Assembly: GCA_037179335.1 (NCBI GenBank)
Contig: JAKZHN010000058.1
Coordinates: 1 to 64,000, forward strand
Length of the DNA stretch: 64,000 nucleotides
Reading direction: 5' to 3'
Origin: Cyclaneusma minus
Taxonomy: Eukaryota > Ascomycota > Leotiomycetes > Marthamycetales > Marthamycetaceae
The notes under the pieces were generated by a model. That model did no database searches and was not told the origin of the DNA. It saw nothing but the letters and a program-made list of their open reading frames with translations. Both the position numbers and the translations under genes were made by a program. This document shows, in pieces, positions 1 through 15,790 of this stretch. The first letter of the stretch is position 1. Each line of letters opens with the position of its first letter.

Positions 1-124
<124 letters not shown>

Positions 125-419
125 TATTTTAATTTATATAAATAAATAATTCTAAATACAAAAAGCAAATTAAATTATAGAGTTATTTTGTTTTTATAAG
201 AGAATTTTTTTAATTATTTATATAAATAAAATAAATAGCGTTTTTACTATTAATAATTATTTGATTTAATTAAAAATTTTGAATATATAAAATTTATAAA
301 TTTGTAAATCTTTATTTAGCAATATAATTAAATTAGCAATATTTATTATATAAAAACATATTATATAAGCCTAATTATATAAAAATTTTGAATTTCGCAA
401 ATTTAGACCTATAAAATTT
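125..419. other. AT-rich stretch, no feature seen
   Basis: About 15% G+C, many stops in all frames. I see no gene, RNA or clear repeat here. Confidence 0.6.
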
Positions 420-612
420 AGCAATTATTTTTTAAATTCATTGGAAATAAATAGATATAAGGGCATAAAATAAGAATATCAAAAACATTATATTATATTT
501 AATTTTTTTTTTGGCATTTTAAAAAACAATTATATAAACGCTAGTTGTTTTTGGGTTTAGCTATATATAATGGCTGTTTTATAATAGCTGTTATTGCATT
601 TGTTTTTTAATA
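420..612 (-). repeat. Copia-1 3' LTR
   Basis: Matches 5,789-5,998. Shared landmarks include TAGATATAAGGGCAT against TGGATATAAGGGTAT, and GCTAGTT..GGGT.TAGCTATATATAATGGCT near the other end. It ends with TTAATA, which on the minus strand would be a mutated TGTTA start. The left edge is uncertain. Confidence 0.75.
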
Positions 613-3600
613 CTTTCTTATAAAATTAGCCAGCTTTTTACAGCCTTATATAATAAATTCCAATATTTTTATAATCTTTTTAAAATCAATTTAATACAGC
701 GGCTTTGTTAATTTATTTGTTATTATTTTATTTATAAAAATATATTTAATTTCTTTTTTTTAGATTTTAAATTAAATAATATGTTATATTTATATATTCA
801 AAGCGTTTATAGATTTTTAAATATGCAAATAAATTGTAAATTGTTTTTAATAAATTGGAAAACTCCCAAATTCTAAAGGATTTAATTAAGCTATTAGCCC
901 TATTTGGTATAGTTAAACAGGGCGATATATTTGAATTTAATTGAAAAAATAAAAAAATATTATTGTTTTTTGCTTTTTTATAATATTGATTTGCTATAAA
1001 ATATAGCAATAGTATTAAATACGTTTATTTAATTAATTTTATTGCTAGTTTAATTGAAGTTTAAATAGAATATTAATTTATAATATATTCCCTTAAGATT
1101 ATAATATATTTCATAGAAAATCATTAAATTAATATAGCGCAATAAAGTTTTTAAAGCGTGGCTATAATAAATTAAAATATTATTTATATATTAAGCCAGT
1201 TTTTCAATAGCAAAGACAATATTCGAATAAATAAAAACTATCGTAAATATAAGATTTTTAATAATTTACTAGTATTTTTTAATATTTATATATTTATTAT
1301 TTAAAACATAGAATTTGAAAGCTTTATAATTATTTATAAGGGTATATTTGATTAAAAATTGGAATTTAGCTATATTAATTGTTTTTAATTAAAATAAAGG
1401 GCTTTTGCTTTCCGGGGTTTTTCTTTTATACCAAAAATTTTAAAAATTTCTCTTAGATTTTTAATATCAAATTGAAAAAAAAAAAGCTGGAAATAGAATT
1501 AATTAAGCTTTTTTTTGTTGCGGGCGGCTATAATAACGTTATTAATATATATTAAAAAACTAATGCTATATTTTGGATATTGGTAAATGTAAGGGTTTAT
1601 AAGGCTTTAAATAAAGCCCTATTCTTTATTTTCTTTTATAAACAGATTTTAATTTTTAGCTGTTTACTTTAAATTGTATAAGTTTTTAAAAATTTAAAGA
1701 ATATAATTTAATAAAATAACGAATTTTTTAAAGGAATTTAAATAAATTTTGAATATTATTTTGGCTTTGGTAAAAGCGCTTTTAATATTAAATTATGCAT
1801 ATTTAAAATTCTTGCAAAAAAAAAGAAAAAAAAAGCAAAAGAAATCTATGCGAATAATTGGGGCAGAAATATTGGTATAATTTTTGCCAAATATATAATT
1901 AAAATTTTGTGTTATTAGCTAAACTTTAAATTATTTAATAATTTTAATAATTTTGGTTTTAATAGTATATATTTATTTAATAGAAATTAAACTTGCTCAT
2001 TTTGGCTTTTCTATATATTTTTATATTTTAGTTTATATTAAAAGTTTTAGCTTTTCAATTATAGCGAAATTTTGTTATTTGCAATTCGGGTTTTCGAAAT
2101 TAATGGCTTTTTTATAAAATTAAGGGATTTTAATTTTACAGATTGTTATTACTGGAAAATACTTTTTTATAATTGAATTTATAAGCTTTTTAATATTATT
2201 AATATTATAGCTAGTATATACAATTATAATTTAAACGATCTTGCAAAATTTAATATTATAGCTTGTAATTTTCTTTTAATTATTTAGCATTATATTTTGT
2301 AAAATATAGCTTAATTTTAAAAGCCAAAATATTATTTGTAGAAAAGGAAATAGAAATCCCAAAACAAAATAGAAATAGCATTATTATTATTAATTTTAAT
2401 ATAATTGCTTATTAAAATAAAAGCGGGGATTTTTATATAAGGGATTAAAAAAAGCTTTTAAATAAATTGTTCTTTTTTGTTTAAACGGTGTTTTTAATTT
2501 TCTATTGAATTTTAATTGTTGTTTTGATTTAATATTTAATTAATTTAAATTATTTAAATTATTAATAGGATTATTAAAAAGCGGGGCTATAGGTATATTT
2601 AATATTATAACAATTGGTATAAAAATTGGTATATTTTTAGCTGCAGCCGGTGTGCTATGCTGTGGTATTTTCGGTATGCTAAAAATTGGCTCATTTAATA
2701 AATTAAATTGCGGCTTTTTAATAGGCTAGAAATTGGTTTATTTAATGAATTAAATTATAGTGAGTTATTTAATATATGCTATAGCGAGAAATTGAATTTT
2801 TTATTAATAGTTTTTGATTTTTGTATAGCATTGGTATTTAATCTTTTAATATTAGGGTTTTTTCTTTTTTTTGCTTATATGGTTTTATTCTTTTTATTTA
2901 ATTATTGTATTTTAATTATTTGGAATTCCCTGGATTTTTAAATTAAATTTCAATTTTAATTTTAATTTCCAAATTTTAACTTTATTTGTATAATTCGTAT
3001 TTTCCAAATTTGAAAAGTAAATTTTGAATTATTTTATAGTAATATTAAAGCAATTAGTATTAATAAATTTATAATATAATTGGTTTTTAAAAATAATTTT
3101 TAAATTAAAATAAAAGGTATATAAGGATTCGAATACTTTGATATTATTAATGGAAAATGGAAATTTGCTTTAAGCTTTTTTAGGGCTGGTAAAATGGTTT
3201 TTAATAATTGAATTAATAAAGGCGCAATTGCAAATATAAATATTATATTTAGAATTTTTATTCTAGAATTTAAGCGGCAATTTTAGTTTTTTAAATAGAA
3301 TTTAAATATTAATTTCCAATTGCTAAATCTTTTATTTTGCAGTGCTATTTTAATAAAACAAAGCCATTATAATAAATTGCGCTTTAATTCTTTTAATATA
3401 AATTTATTATTTAATTGCTTTAAGAAATTTAAAAGCATTATCATTATAGGCTGTTTTTTTTAAATTGGTTTTCAATTTATAAAATTTATTTTAAAAGCAT
3501 TTAAATAGTATTAGTTTTAATAATTAATAAAATAGTCCAAATCTTTTATATAAAGCTATTAATAATATAAAGAAATATTGGTTTTTGTAAAGAAAATAAA

Positions 3601-5788
3601 AAAAAAGGATTAGCGATATTAAATTAAATAAGTACAAATTTTACGATTTTGTATAAATTTAATATTTTTGGGAAAACACTTTAAACTTAATAAAAATATA
3701 TATATAATAGATTTTACAATTGGCTAAAAAAAGAATTTTAATAGATTTTGCTAGTATAGTAATTTTATAAATATTGCTAATTATAATATTATTAAAATGG
3801 CAAAGTTTTCTATACTATAAATTAAAACTTTTTAGCTTAAAGGGCATAGAATTTAAAGGCTTTAAAAAAAGAAATTATACAAGGATTTTTAATTATAATA
3901 ATATTTCCTTCAGCAATAAAAATATAGCTTTTATATTTTCGGCTTATATTAAATACAATATATAATTTATGGTTTATAATGATACTAAGAATTTAATAAT
4001 TTAATTTACTTTTGTAAATTTTGTTTTTATTAAAATAATTTAATAAATTAATTGTATATAATTTCCGGCCCGAAATTAAATTAATCCCAAATTTTAAAAT
4101 AAGAATAATATTTTTAAAAGCAATAATAATTTGTTTAAATATTTAATTTTTCTAATATTTTAATAAATGGCTTATAGTATTCTCTTATCAAGTTTTATAA
4201 TATATAATAGCATTATTTTTTTAATTGTTTTAAAAGAAAGCATTAATTAAATATATATAATAATACGCCGGTATTTAAAGCCTAAATAAAAGAAATGGCT
4301 TTATTAATTAATTCATAATTAATATAGGCAATTTGTTTATTTCTTCTAGGGTTAAATAGAATTTTGGCAGCATTATTATTTTTAGAACTATTATTAATTT
4401 TAACGGCGTAGCCATTGGAGTTTTTACCAAGTTCATTGGCAAATTGAATTTTTATTTTTATTTTTTTGTTTTTGGCATTATTACAACAGGCTTATTTAAA
4501 AAGCAAATAATAGTGAGAAAAGGAGCAATAGTGATATTTGGAAAAATTGGAGCAAAAGCAAAAGCAATAATTATAAGGCTTTATTTTAAAGAGAAATTTA
4601 AAATTATGCATTAAATATTAATTGGTAAAAAAGATTTTTTTTAAAACTAATAGAGAATAAAATAAGCGCTATTATAAAAATTGCAAAAATTAAATTTATT
4701 AAATTTATTTTGCTAAAATTGCTTTCCAATTTTAATAGCAAAAATATGGTTTTTATTATTGGCGATTAATATACGCTATATATTTTTTAAGCATTTTAAT
4801 CTTTTTTTTTAATTTTTATTATAGCATTAATTAATATAAAAATATTAATTATAATAATTTAATTATTGGGAAAGGCTTGGCTAAAATAAAGAAATAAGAT
4901 TTTATTGCTATAAACACTAGTAGAAAATTTATTAGCGGATATTAATTTATATTATAATTTGCAAAGATTATTTTAAATACAGCGGATAATGGTATTTTTG
5001 CTTTAACTAAAAATTTGAATTTTAATAATATATATTAAATTAAAAATAATTTTGAATTTTATATACTTTTTTAAAAAAATAGTTTTATAGGTTTTTGGCA
5101 GTATTGGATTTATTAAAAAGGCCTTTAAAAAGGAGATTAATAATTTTGGCTTTGGCCTTTTTATATTCTTTTGTGTTTTTAATATTGAGAATAGTTTTTT
5201 TGCTTTGGCTAATAAATATTTCTTTAAATTTAATACTAAATTTATTAATTTAATTTTTAATTAATATAGCGGCAAATATAAATAATTCCAAATTGGTTTT
5301 TAAAATGCCAAATTCAGTAAAATATGCGTTATGATTATTAATAATTTTAAAAGCAAAAGCAATATTAGCATATTTGAAAATTGTTTTTTTACTAGTGAAC
5401 TATATTTTTTTTATTAGAGCGGATTTTTATATTGCGGAATTAAATTTTATAATTGGTTTTTAATAGTATTTAAAACGCTTTTTTATTATTATTATTAGAT
5501 ATATTAGTGGATATAAAAATAATAAAAAAAGTATTATTATAAAAGCTTTTATTTAGCTTTTGCAAACAATTGGCAAAATGGCTTTTAAATTGGCCGGATA
5601 AATTATAAAAAAAATCTTTTATTAACTTTAATTAATTTTAGAAAATATTATAATAGTATTGGTAAAAAAGTAAATATAAAAACACTTTTGTATTGGGAAA
5701 AGGAACAATTTGCCAAGCTGCAAAACTTTTATTAAAATAAGATTAAAAAATTAATTAAAATAATATTAATTAATTAATTAGGAATTTA
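613..5788 (-). pseudogene. Copia-1 gag-pol remnant
   Basis: No open frame survives. On the minus strand 1,523-1,549 reads YINNVIIAA, which is the Copia YVDDVIIAA motif with both catalytic Asp codons changed to Asn. 697-720 reads TNKLTKPL, the RNase H tail. The stretch to the right (about 1,800-5,788) should hold gag, protease and integrase, but I could not recognise these in the mutated sequence. The changes are those expected of RIP. Confidence 0.75.
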
Positions 5789-5998
5789 TGCAATTCAGGG
5801 CTTATAATTTATTAAAAATAAATGGATATAAGGGTATAAAAGAAAAATATAAAAAATATTATATTATGCTTAAAAAGACCAGAATAATTGGTATTCCAAA
5901 GTAAGAATATTCTCATTATGCGGACGCTAGTTTTTTTCGGGTCTAGCTATATATAATGGCTATTTTACAATGGCTGCTATTGCATTTATCTCCTAATA
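5789..5998 (-). repeat. Copia-1 5' LTR
   Basis: Second copy of the repeat at 420-612, in the same orientation. On the minus strand it begins TATTAGGAGATAAATGC, consistent with a TGTTAGGAG start after one G-to-A change. It runs through a TATATATAGC segment to an end near TTGCA. Confidence 0.75.
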
Positions 5999-8112
5999 TA
6001 ATTTATTAATTATTATTTTATAGCAAATATACAAAAAGAATGCATGCAATTAATTTTCTATAAATTCTTTTTTTATTAATAATTATAAGATATAAAGTTA
6101 ATTCTAATTTGCTTTTATTATTTTCCGCCAAAACCCAAATTATAAAAATAAAATAGCTTATTTTTATAATAATTAAATGCGTCTTATTATAAAACCTTTT
6201 ATAAATATTAATATTATATAATAATATTATTAATATTCCTATTTTTAGCTTTAATCGTATAATATATATATATATATTAAAAAAAGATTATAATGTTTCT
6301 CAAAAAACTAATATTTAAATTTGCAATTATAATTGCAGTAAAAACTATTATTCTTTTAAATATACACTTTATTATATTTTCATTAATAAAAGCTATAATA
6401 GTATTTTTCATAGCTAGGATAATATATTTCTAAATAACAATAAATTTATAAATACTTTTTGCAAAATATTATTTAAATATATAATTTTAAATAAATACGA
6501 AATAAAAATAATAAACTATATATTATATAGAAAAAGCATTACTTTATAAAAGTTAACATTACATATTAATTTTTAAAACCAATTTGCAAATTTTTAATTG
6601 CGCGCATTTAATTTTATTTATATATTTTTATATAATATTAAAATATTAAAATAATTCCAATATTTTCAATTTTAAATATAAGTATTAATTTAATCCGTAT
6701 ATAAATCTTATATTATAATAAATAGAATTTGCGCAAAATCCTTTTTAAAAATCACATTGCAGCCGCTAAATAAAATACTTTAATTTATTCGGTATATATT
6801 GCAAAAATAATTTATATATTAAATTAAAGCACTAGTTTTCCTATATTATAATTTTGTTTCAAATAATAAAACTAATCTTGGTAAATATACATTTCAATTT
6901 GCTTTTCTTTATAATATAATAAAATACAGCTAATAAAATAAATATAGAAATTGTAAACTATAAATATATTATATAACCTTTTAATAAAAATAAAGCCGCA
7001 ATTTTAAATAATATTATAGAAAATATAAATTTGCTTTTTTAAAGAAATCGGTAGTAAATAATTATATAAATACATATTGTTTTATAATTGCCGCCCTTTT
7101 AAATAAAGCAATAATATTTATTTAACTATATAGCGAGTCTTTGTATAATAGTATTAAAAATATTTTTTTAATTATTATTTATAATTATATATATAATATC
7201 CGCAATGAATTTTTTATTTGCACAATTAAAATTTATAAAACTTTATTAAATTATATTCCTATAAACTTTTACCTATATATAGCAATATTGCAGAAAACCA
7301 ATATTTTATAAAATTCAATTTATTGCAAGCAATCTTTATTTAAATAAATATAAATTATAATTATAATAAAGAAAGTCGAAATTCGGAAAACTTATATTTT
7401 CCTTTTGCAAATAATAAAGCAAATTATTATAAACTTTTTTTTAAAATATTTTATAAATAATTAATTTTTTTAAAAACTTTATAATTATTGCAATATATAA
7501 AAAAAAGCGTAATATTAATCCTGCAATCGCGAATTTCTTTTTAAAAACATATTATAAATTATATAATACATAGGATAATTATAGTTTTTAAATAAAAGTA
7601 ATAATTGCTTTTTATTATATAATAATATTTGCAAATAATAATATTCGCCGCTAGCAATTAATATAAAGTAAATCCGCTCAATAATATTAAAACCCTTTTG
7701 TTTTGGCCTTTACTTTTATTTTTATATATATTAAATAAAATATTGCAAAAACTCCTAATAAAAATATTTTATTTTAATACTTTAATATTTTATATTATAT
7801 TGAAAAAGTACGATAAATTTAATGCGTAAATCCCTTTTTTATACGCTATATTAATAATTCCCAATTTTTAAGTTTTTTATAATAAATAATTTATATATTA
7901 TTAAAATAAAAAAGCAAATATTCTATATAAAAATTAAATTTATATATAGCAAACTTATATAATCTTTATATAATTTTTATAAAGCCAAAATAGCAGCTTT
8001 AAATTTAACTTTTAATTTTATTAATTGCCAATCCCATAATATTTTTATTTTTATTTTTAGAAATATATTTATACAAATATTTAATTGCATTAATACTATT
8101 GCAAAACTTTAT
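5999..8112. other. AT-rich stretch without recognisable feature
   Basis: Very low G+C and no open frame of interest on either strand. Probably more mutated transposon sequence, but I could not assign it. Confidence 0.5.
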
Positions 8113-9290
8113 ATTTATTTATTTATTAATCTTAATTATTAATTAATTACTAGGGTCATGCAATGGTAATTAAAATAATAATCAGTTAAATAGGGCTAAA
8201 AGTTATAAAAAGGCCAGGCTTTTTCTGAAAAAAAGTCAGGACCTTTTTTAGGCTAAAACTATCCTAATGTTTTATTATTAATAGCAATAGGAATTTTTAG
8301 CTATAAATAAATCAAAGGCCTATATAAATAAAGCTTTAATAATGCTATATTTTTAAATTCTGCTATTGCTAATATTATAATTATTAATTTGGAAATTTAC
8401 CAAAAAAAAATCCAAATATTAAAAAGCCATTGATATTTATTTGATATTACCCTTATAACCAATTTTTACCCGGCTAAATCCCTTTTTAATTTCAGCCAAA
8501 ATTCGGCCCTTTGTTTTATATTTTTACGCATTTTTTATTTATAGCTTTAATGCGGTCCCTGGTTTTCTGTTTTTACCGGGTAATTTTTAAAAAGCTATTA
8601 ATAATAATTAAAGGCTTTTTATCCAAGCGCAATAAATAATAATAATTATTATTAGGCTTTAAAACCAATAATATACCGTTATTGTTTTCTAGAATTTTTT
8701 TTATAATAAGCCGATTTGCTTAAAGGCCAGATTTTATATATAATAAATAAAGCTGGCTTTAGGCCCTGTTTTTAATAAAGCAAATAAATTCCAAAAATTA
8801 AAATTTTGAAGCGCCGGAATTTATATCCTAGTCTAATCTTTTCCAATATTATATTAAAGTAATTTTAAACCAATGCGCTGCTTTAAAATTTCCAATTTAA
8901 AATTATAATCTTTTTCTATTATCGAAATATCTAATTAAATTTTATTCGTTTAACGTATTAAAATAAATTAAGGTTTTTTAATTTGCGATTATTGCGAGCT
9001 TTTAAATAGGGCAAAGGCATTAATTTATTATATTAATACTGCAAATAATTCGCCGAATTAAAATTAAAGCCAAATTATAATTATTTTTCGAATATAAAGG
9101 CCGCTATAGGCAAAAATAGTGTATATATATATATAATACTGCCGGCTATTTATTAAAGGCCGGTTAAAAAAGGTATATTATAATATAAATTTGTAAAAGG
9201 GGGTGTTCGGCTCGGCGTATATTAATTATTAATTGCAAAAATCCGGTTTTCTAGCGGCTATATACCTGCTATAAAGCGGAAATCGGCTGG
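8113..9290 (-). mobile_element. Family A repeat copy 1, (TAAA)n-tailed
   Basis: Begins on the plus strand with a short TTTA run (8,113-8,130). Sequence following it recurs after TTTA runs at 12,322 and 26,460; landmarks are CATGCAATGGTAATTAAAAT, AGGGCTAAAA, GGCCAGGCTTTTTC and TTTTAGGCTAAAAxTATCCTAAT. The part from 8,836 to 9,290 recurs at 15,255-15,790. Read on the minus strand the element would end in a TAAA tail of variable length, which is how some non-LTR (LINE) elements end. That class is an inference; no reverse transcriptase was recognised. Confidence 0.65.
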
Positions 9291-12322
<3,032 letters not shown>

Positions 12323-12620
12323 TTAATCATTATTTAGCTATTAAAGCCATGTTAATAGTGATAAAAATAATAAGTCATGCAGGGCTAAAAACCATAAAAA
12401 GAAAAACCAGGCCTTTTCCAAAGAAAAATCGGGATTTTTTCTTTTAGGCTAAAATTATCCTAATTTTTTATTATTAATCGTAATAAAAGCTTTTGGCTGT
12501 AAATAAACTAGGGGCTTATAAAGCTCCGATAATGCTATGCTTTTAAATTTTGCTATTGCCAATATTATAATTATTAATTTAAAAGTCCGCCGGAAAGAAT
12601 CCAAACGCCAATATTATTTA
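12323..12620 (-). mobile_element. Family A repeat copy 2, tail-proximal part
   Basis: Aligns with 8,131-8,400. Both have AGCTATTAAAGCCATG-like or TAGGGTCATGC-like starts, GGGCTAAAA, CCAGGCxTTTTC, TTTTAGGCTAAAAxTATCCTAAT, and TGCTATTGCxAATATTATAA. Similarity fades near 12,610. The continuation that follows in copy 1 after about 440 bp appears here only at 15,255. Confidence 0.7.
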
Positions 12621-14706
12621 TATTTTCACAATATCATTTTTACAGCTAGCTCTCTATTCGGCAAAAAAGATTTCTAGCCCTAATTAAAGCCCGGCCTTTC
12701 TAGTTTTTATTTTTCTGCTTTTGTTATTTATATTTTTAATTCAATTTCTAATTTACTTTTTTTAAATTATTAGTTAATTTTATTATAGCAGCCAAACAGT
12801 TTTTCTAGCAAATAAATAATTTGTATTTAAATAAAATAGCCTATTTATTGCTAAATTTCAAATTATTAATTAATTACTATTTAAACAATTTTTTCTAAAT
12901 TGCCAATTGGCTTTTAAAAGACTATTGGCTAAAGCCTTTTTATTTAAATAAAATAAAATACCATTATTAAATTTCAAAATTAATAGCCATTTTCTTAAAC
13001 AACTTTTTATAGCGGGCTAGTTTATTTGAAAAACGGATATTATATATTGAAAACAAATTTGGCCTTATATGTTTTTTTTAAACAAAATAGCAAATTCCAA
13101 AAGTTAAATCCTAAAGCCCTATTACTTATAGCCCAGCCTATTAAAGTAAGCTCTTGGCGGTGCGAGGGTATAAGGGTCACGGGCCATTTACAAAACCTAT
13201 TTATTATATAGGTAAATAAAAGCCACATGTATATATACCGTTTCCTATAATTGTAAAATTCCCCTCTTTTTTAATGCTTTAAAAATAAAAAGACTTTTAC
13301 CTATATTGAAACTTTAAAAATTATAATTTTCGATGCAATAATTCGCATTTAATAAAAATCCAACAATTAATAATAATATTATATAAATTCTTTTATCGGC
13401 TAATAATAAATGCTAGGCCTAGCGAAAACTCTTTAATAAATTTAGTAATAATTATTAAACTCCAATTTAGCAATAGATATAAATTTAATTATAGCCTTAT
13501 AATTGCGCTATTATTATATTCTTTGTTTTTTTTTAAAAAAAATCAACTTAATTTGCAAATTCTTATTTGTGTTGTTATTAAGTTTTTAGCCAATATTTAA
13601 TTTACCATTTAGAGTTTAATTACCCATTAAACGAATTAGAATTCAAATATATTATAAAAAATATTACTTTTAATTCGAAATGCATTGCGTTAATTTTTAG
13701 CCATAATAATTAATATAATTAATTTTAGCTAATAAAGATATATTTAATAAATTAGGATATATAATATATTAAAAAAGTAATTATATGCTAATACGCTTAT
13801 AAGGAAATTATTGATTAAATTTAAAATACTAATGCCAGCGGGAATATTACTGCTATAAAAAAACATTATTTTAAATAGAATGCAAATAAAAAGGCCAAAT
13901 ATATTGCAAATAATTCAAAAGCTTTGTATGCAATATATATATATTTTAGCTTTATAAATAAATAAACAATTGCTGGTTTTTAAAACTTTATAATAAAATA
14001 AATTAAATTTGGCCGTAAATATATTATTATTTTAAATGTAATAATTAATACCTCTTTGCAAAAAAATTAATAGCTTTAAATAAAAGCCCAATATAATTAT
14101 TAAAAAAACTTAAATTGAGCTTTTTATTTTCCAATATAAAAAGTTTCAATTAAATTTTAATTATGCAATTATTTATATTAAAAATATGCTTTTTCGCAGT
14201 TTTTTTTTATTATTGTTTTTTAAATACAGCATTATAATAAATATATTAAGCAATTCTTTTTTTAATATTTAAAAAAAGCTTTTTTATTTTTAGAAAGAAA
14301 AAACTTTTTTTGCATTTATTAAAAGAGCTGCCTATATTGCTAAGAATAAAACAAGGCAATTATTATATCAGCGCCAAGCTAATAGCAACAATAATATTGC
14401 CGTATAATTTAAAAATTGCAAAACGCCTTTTAGATATTTTTTTTGCAATAAAAAATCCTATGATATTTATAAATATATATTTTTTACGGCCGCTCAAAAT
14501 ATCGTGTAGAATATTCTGAAACTTAAAATTATTAAATTTGTTTTTATTAATTTCTTTTTTTAAAAAAGCAAATATTGTAAATATTATAAATAATAAGCAA
14601 TTTTTATTTTGGAATAAAAAGAAAAAAGAATATATAGCTTATATTATTTAAAAGTTTATTCCTATTGGCAATATTTTTAAATTTAATTGAATTGCCAATT
14701 TTAGGG

Positions 14707-14744
<38 letters not shown>

Positions 14745-15254
14745 TTTTTAAATATATATAATCTTATTTTTAAAAGGCAATAAAAATAAAAGAGAACATA
14801 TTATATTTAGACCAAATTAATATCTTTAAAATAAAAATAAATAAAGGATAATATAAATTTAAAAATATACTTTATATTCCTAGCTTTAATATAAATTTGC
14901 TTTCGGGCAGGAAAATTTGTCAATAAGAAATTTTCGGCTTATTTAACTTTTTTTTATATATTCTAAAAGCCGTTATTTAAAGGAATTTAATTTTTGAATA
15001 TTAATTTAAAAAGGGCTATATATCGTTAATTTTATAACTATTCCTTGGAAATTGGCAAAAGCTTTCCAGCTTTAAAACAATGCCCAAATAGCATTGCCAG
15101 CTGCCGAGAAAATTCCTGCTGCAAATATACTAAAAAACCTAATTTAATTTAGCTCGCTAGATATGCCGGCTGCCACAATGCAAAATATAACGCCAATTAC
15201 AGCGCAGTATAGTATATATCTTTCCTCCGGCTTTAAATAGTTTCTAGCCTTTTC
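12621..15254. other. AT-rich stretch, probable insertion within family A copy 2
   Basis: Separates the two parts of family A copy 2 by some 2.2 kb more than in copy 1, so it probably contains a later insertion. A less AT-rich patch at about 13,130-13,200 contains TTGGCGGTGCGAGGGTATAA. A plus-strand frame at 14,310-14,519 has no ATG start and no recognised domain. No gene is supported. Confidence 0.5.
14713..14739. repeat. (TA)n dinucleotide run
   Basis: About 13 TA units in an otherwise AT-rich stretch. Confidence 0.85.
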
Positions 15255-15790
15255 CTTTGGCTTTAAGGGCTTTAAATTAATACGCTGCTTTAAAATTGCT
15301 ATTCCAAAAGCTATAGCCTTTTTTCTATTATTTATTAATTTTTTAAAATATTATTTAAATCATGATAATATCCCAATTTTTACCAGCTGTTTAGCAAAAG
15401 CCAATTATACCTTTTTGAAAACTTTTTAATAATTATTTAAAAATATTTCAAATATTTAATATATTAAAATAAATTGGAAGTTTTTAGCTTGCAATTATTG
15501 CAAGCTTTTAAATCGGGCAAAAGCATTAATTTATTATATTAATGCCGCAAATTTCCAATAAGTTAAAATTAAAGTCCAATTATAATTAGTTTTTAAATAT
15601 AAAAACCGCTATAAATAAGGATAATATATATAAATTATATCGATTATTTAATAAATGCCAATAGAAAAAAAAAGAATTTATAATATAAATCCGCAAAAAT
15701 GAAATCCAGATTAATTATTAATTGCTAAAAATCCAATTTTCTAGCGGCTATATATTGGCTATAGGGCAAAAACAGCTAAAACACAATATT
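15255..15790 (-). mobile_element. Family A repeat copy 2, internal part
   Basis: Same orientation as 8,836-9,290. Shared strings include CGCTGCTTTAAAAT, GCATTAATTTATTATATTAAT and TTTTCTAGCGGCTATATA. Differences are largely transitions. A shorter relative of its last part follows at about 15,880-15,950 (TAATTATTAATTxGC..AATCCGG..TCTAGC), suggesting a local partial duplication. Strand is inferred from the TAAA tail of the family. Confidence 0.65.

Larger units (their letters stand above)
420..5998 (-). mobile_element. Degraded Copia-type LTR retrotransposon (Copia-1)
   Basis: Two direct repeats of about 190-210 bp lie 5.4 kb apart. Between them the minus strand carries remnants in Copia order: a reverse transcriptase motif at 1,523-1,549 and, downstream, the C-terminal RNase H motif TNKLTKPL at 697-720 (the family usually has an ADxLTKPL-like string). 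All frames are broken by stops, mostly explained by C-to-T or G-to-A change. Element ends are approximate and I could not define a target duplication. The order RT then RNase H next to the 3' LTR fits Copia (Pseudoviridae-like) elements. Not functional. Confidence 0.8.
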
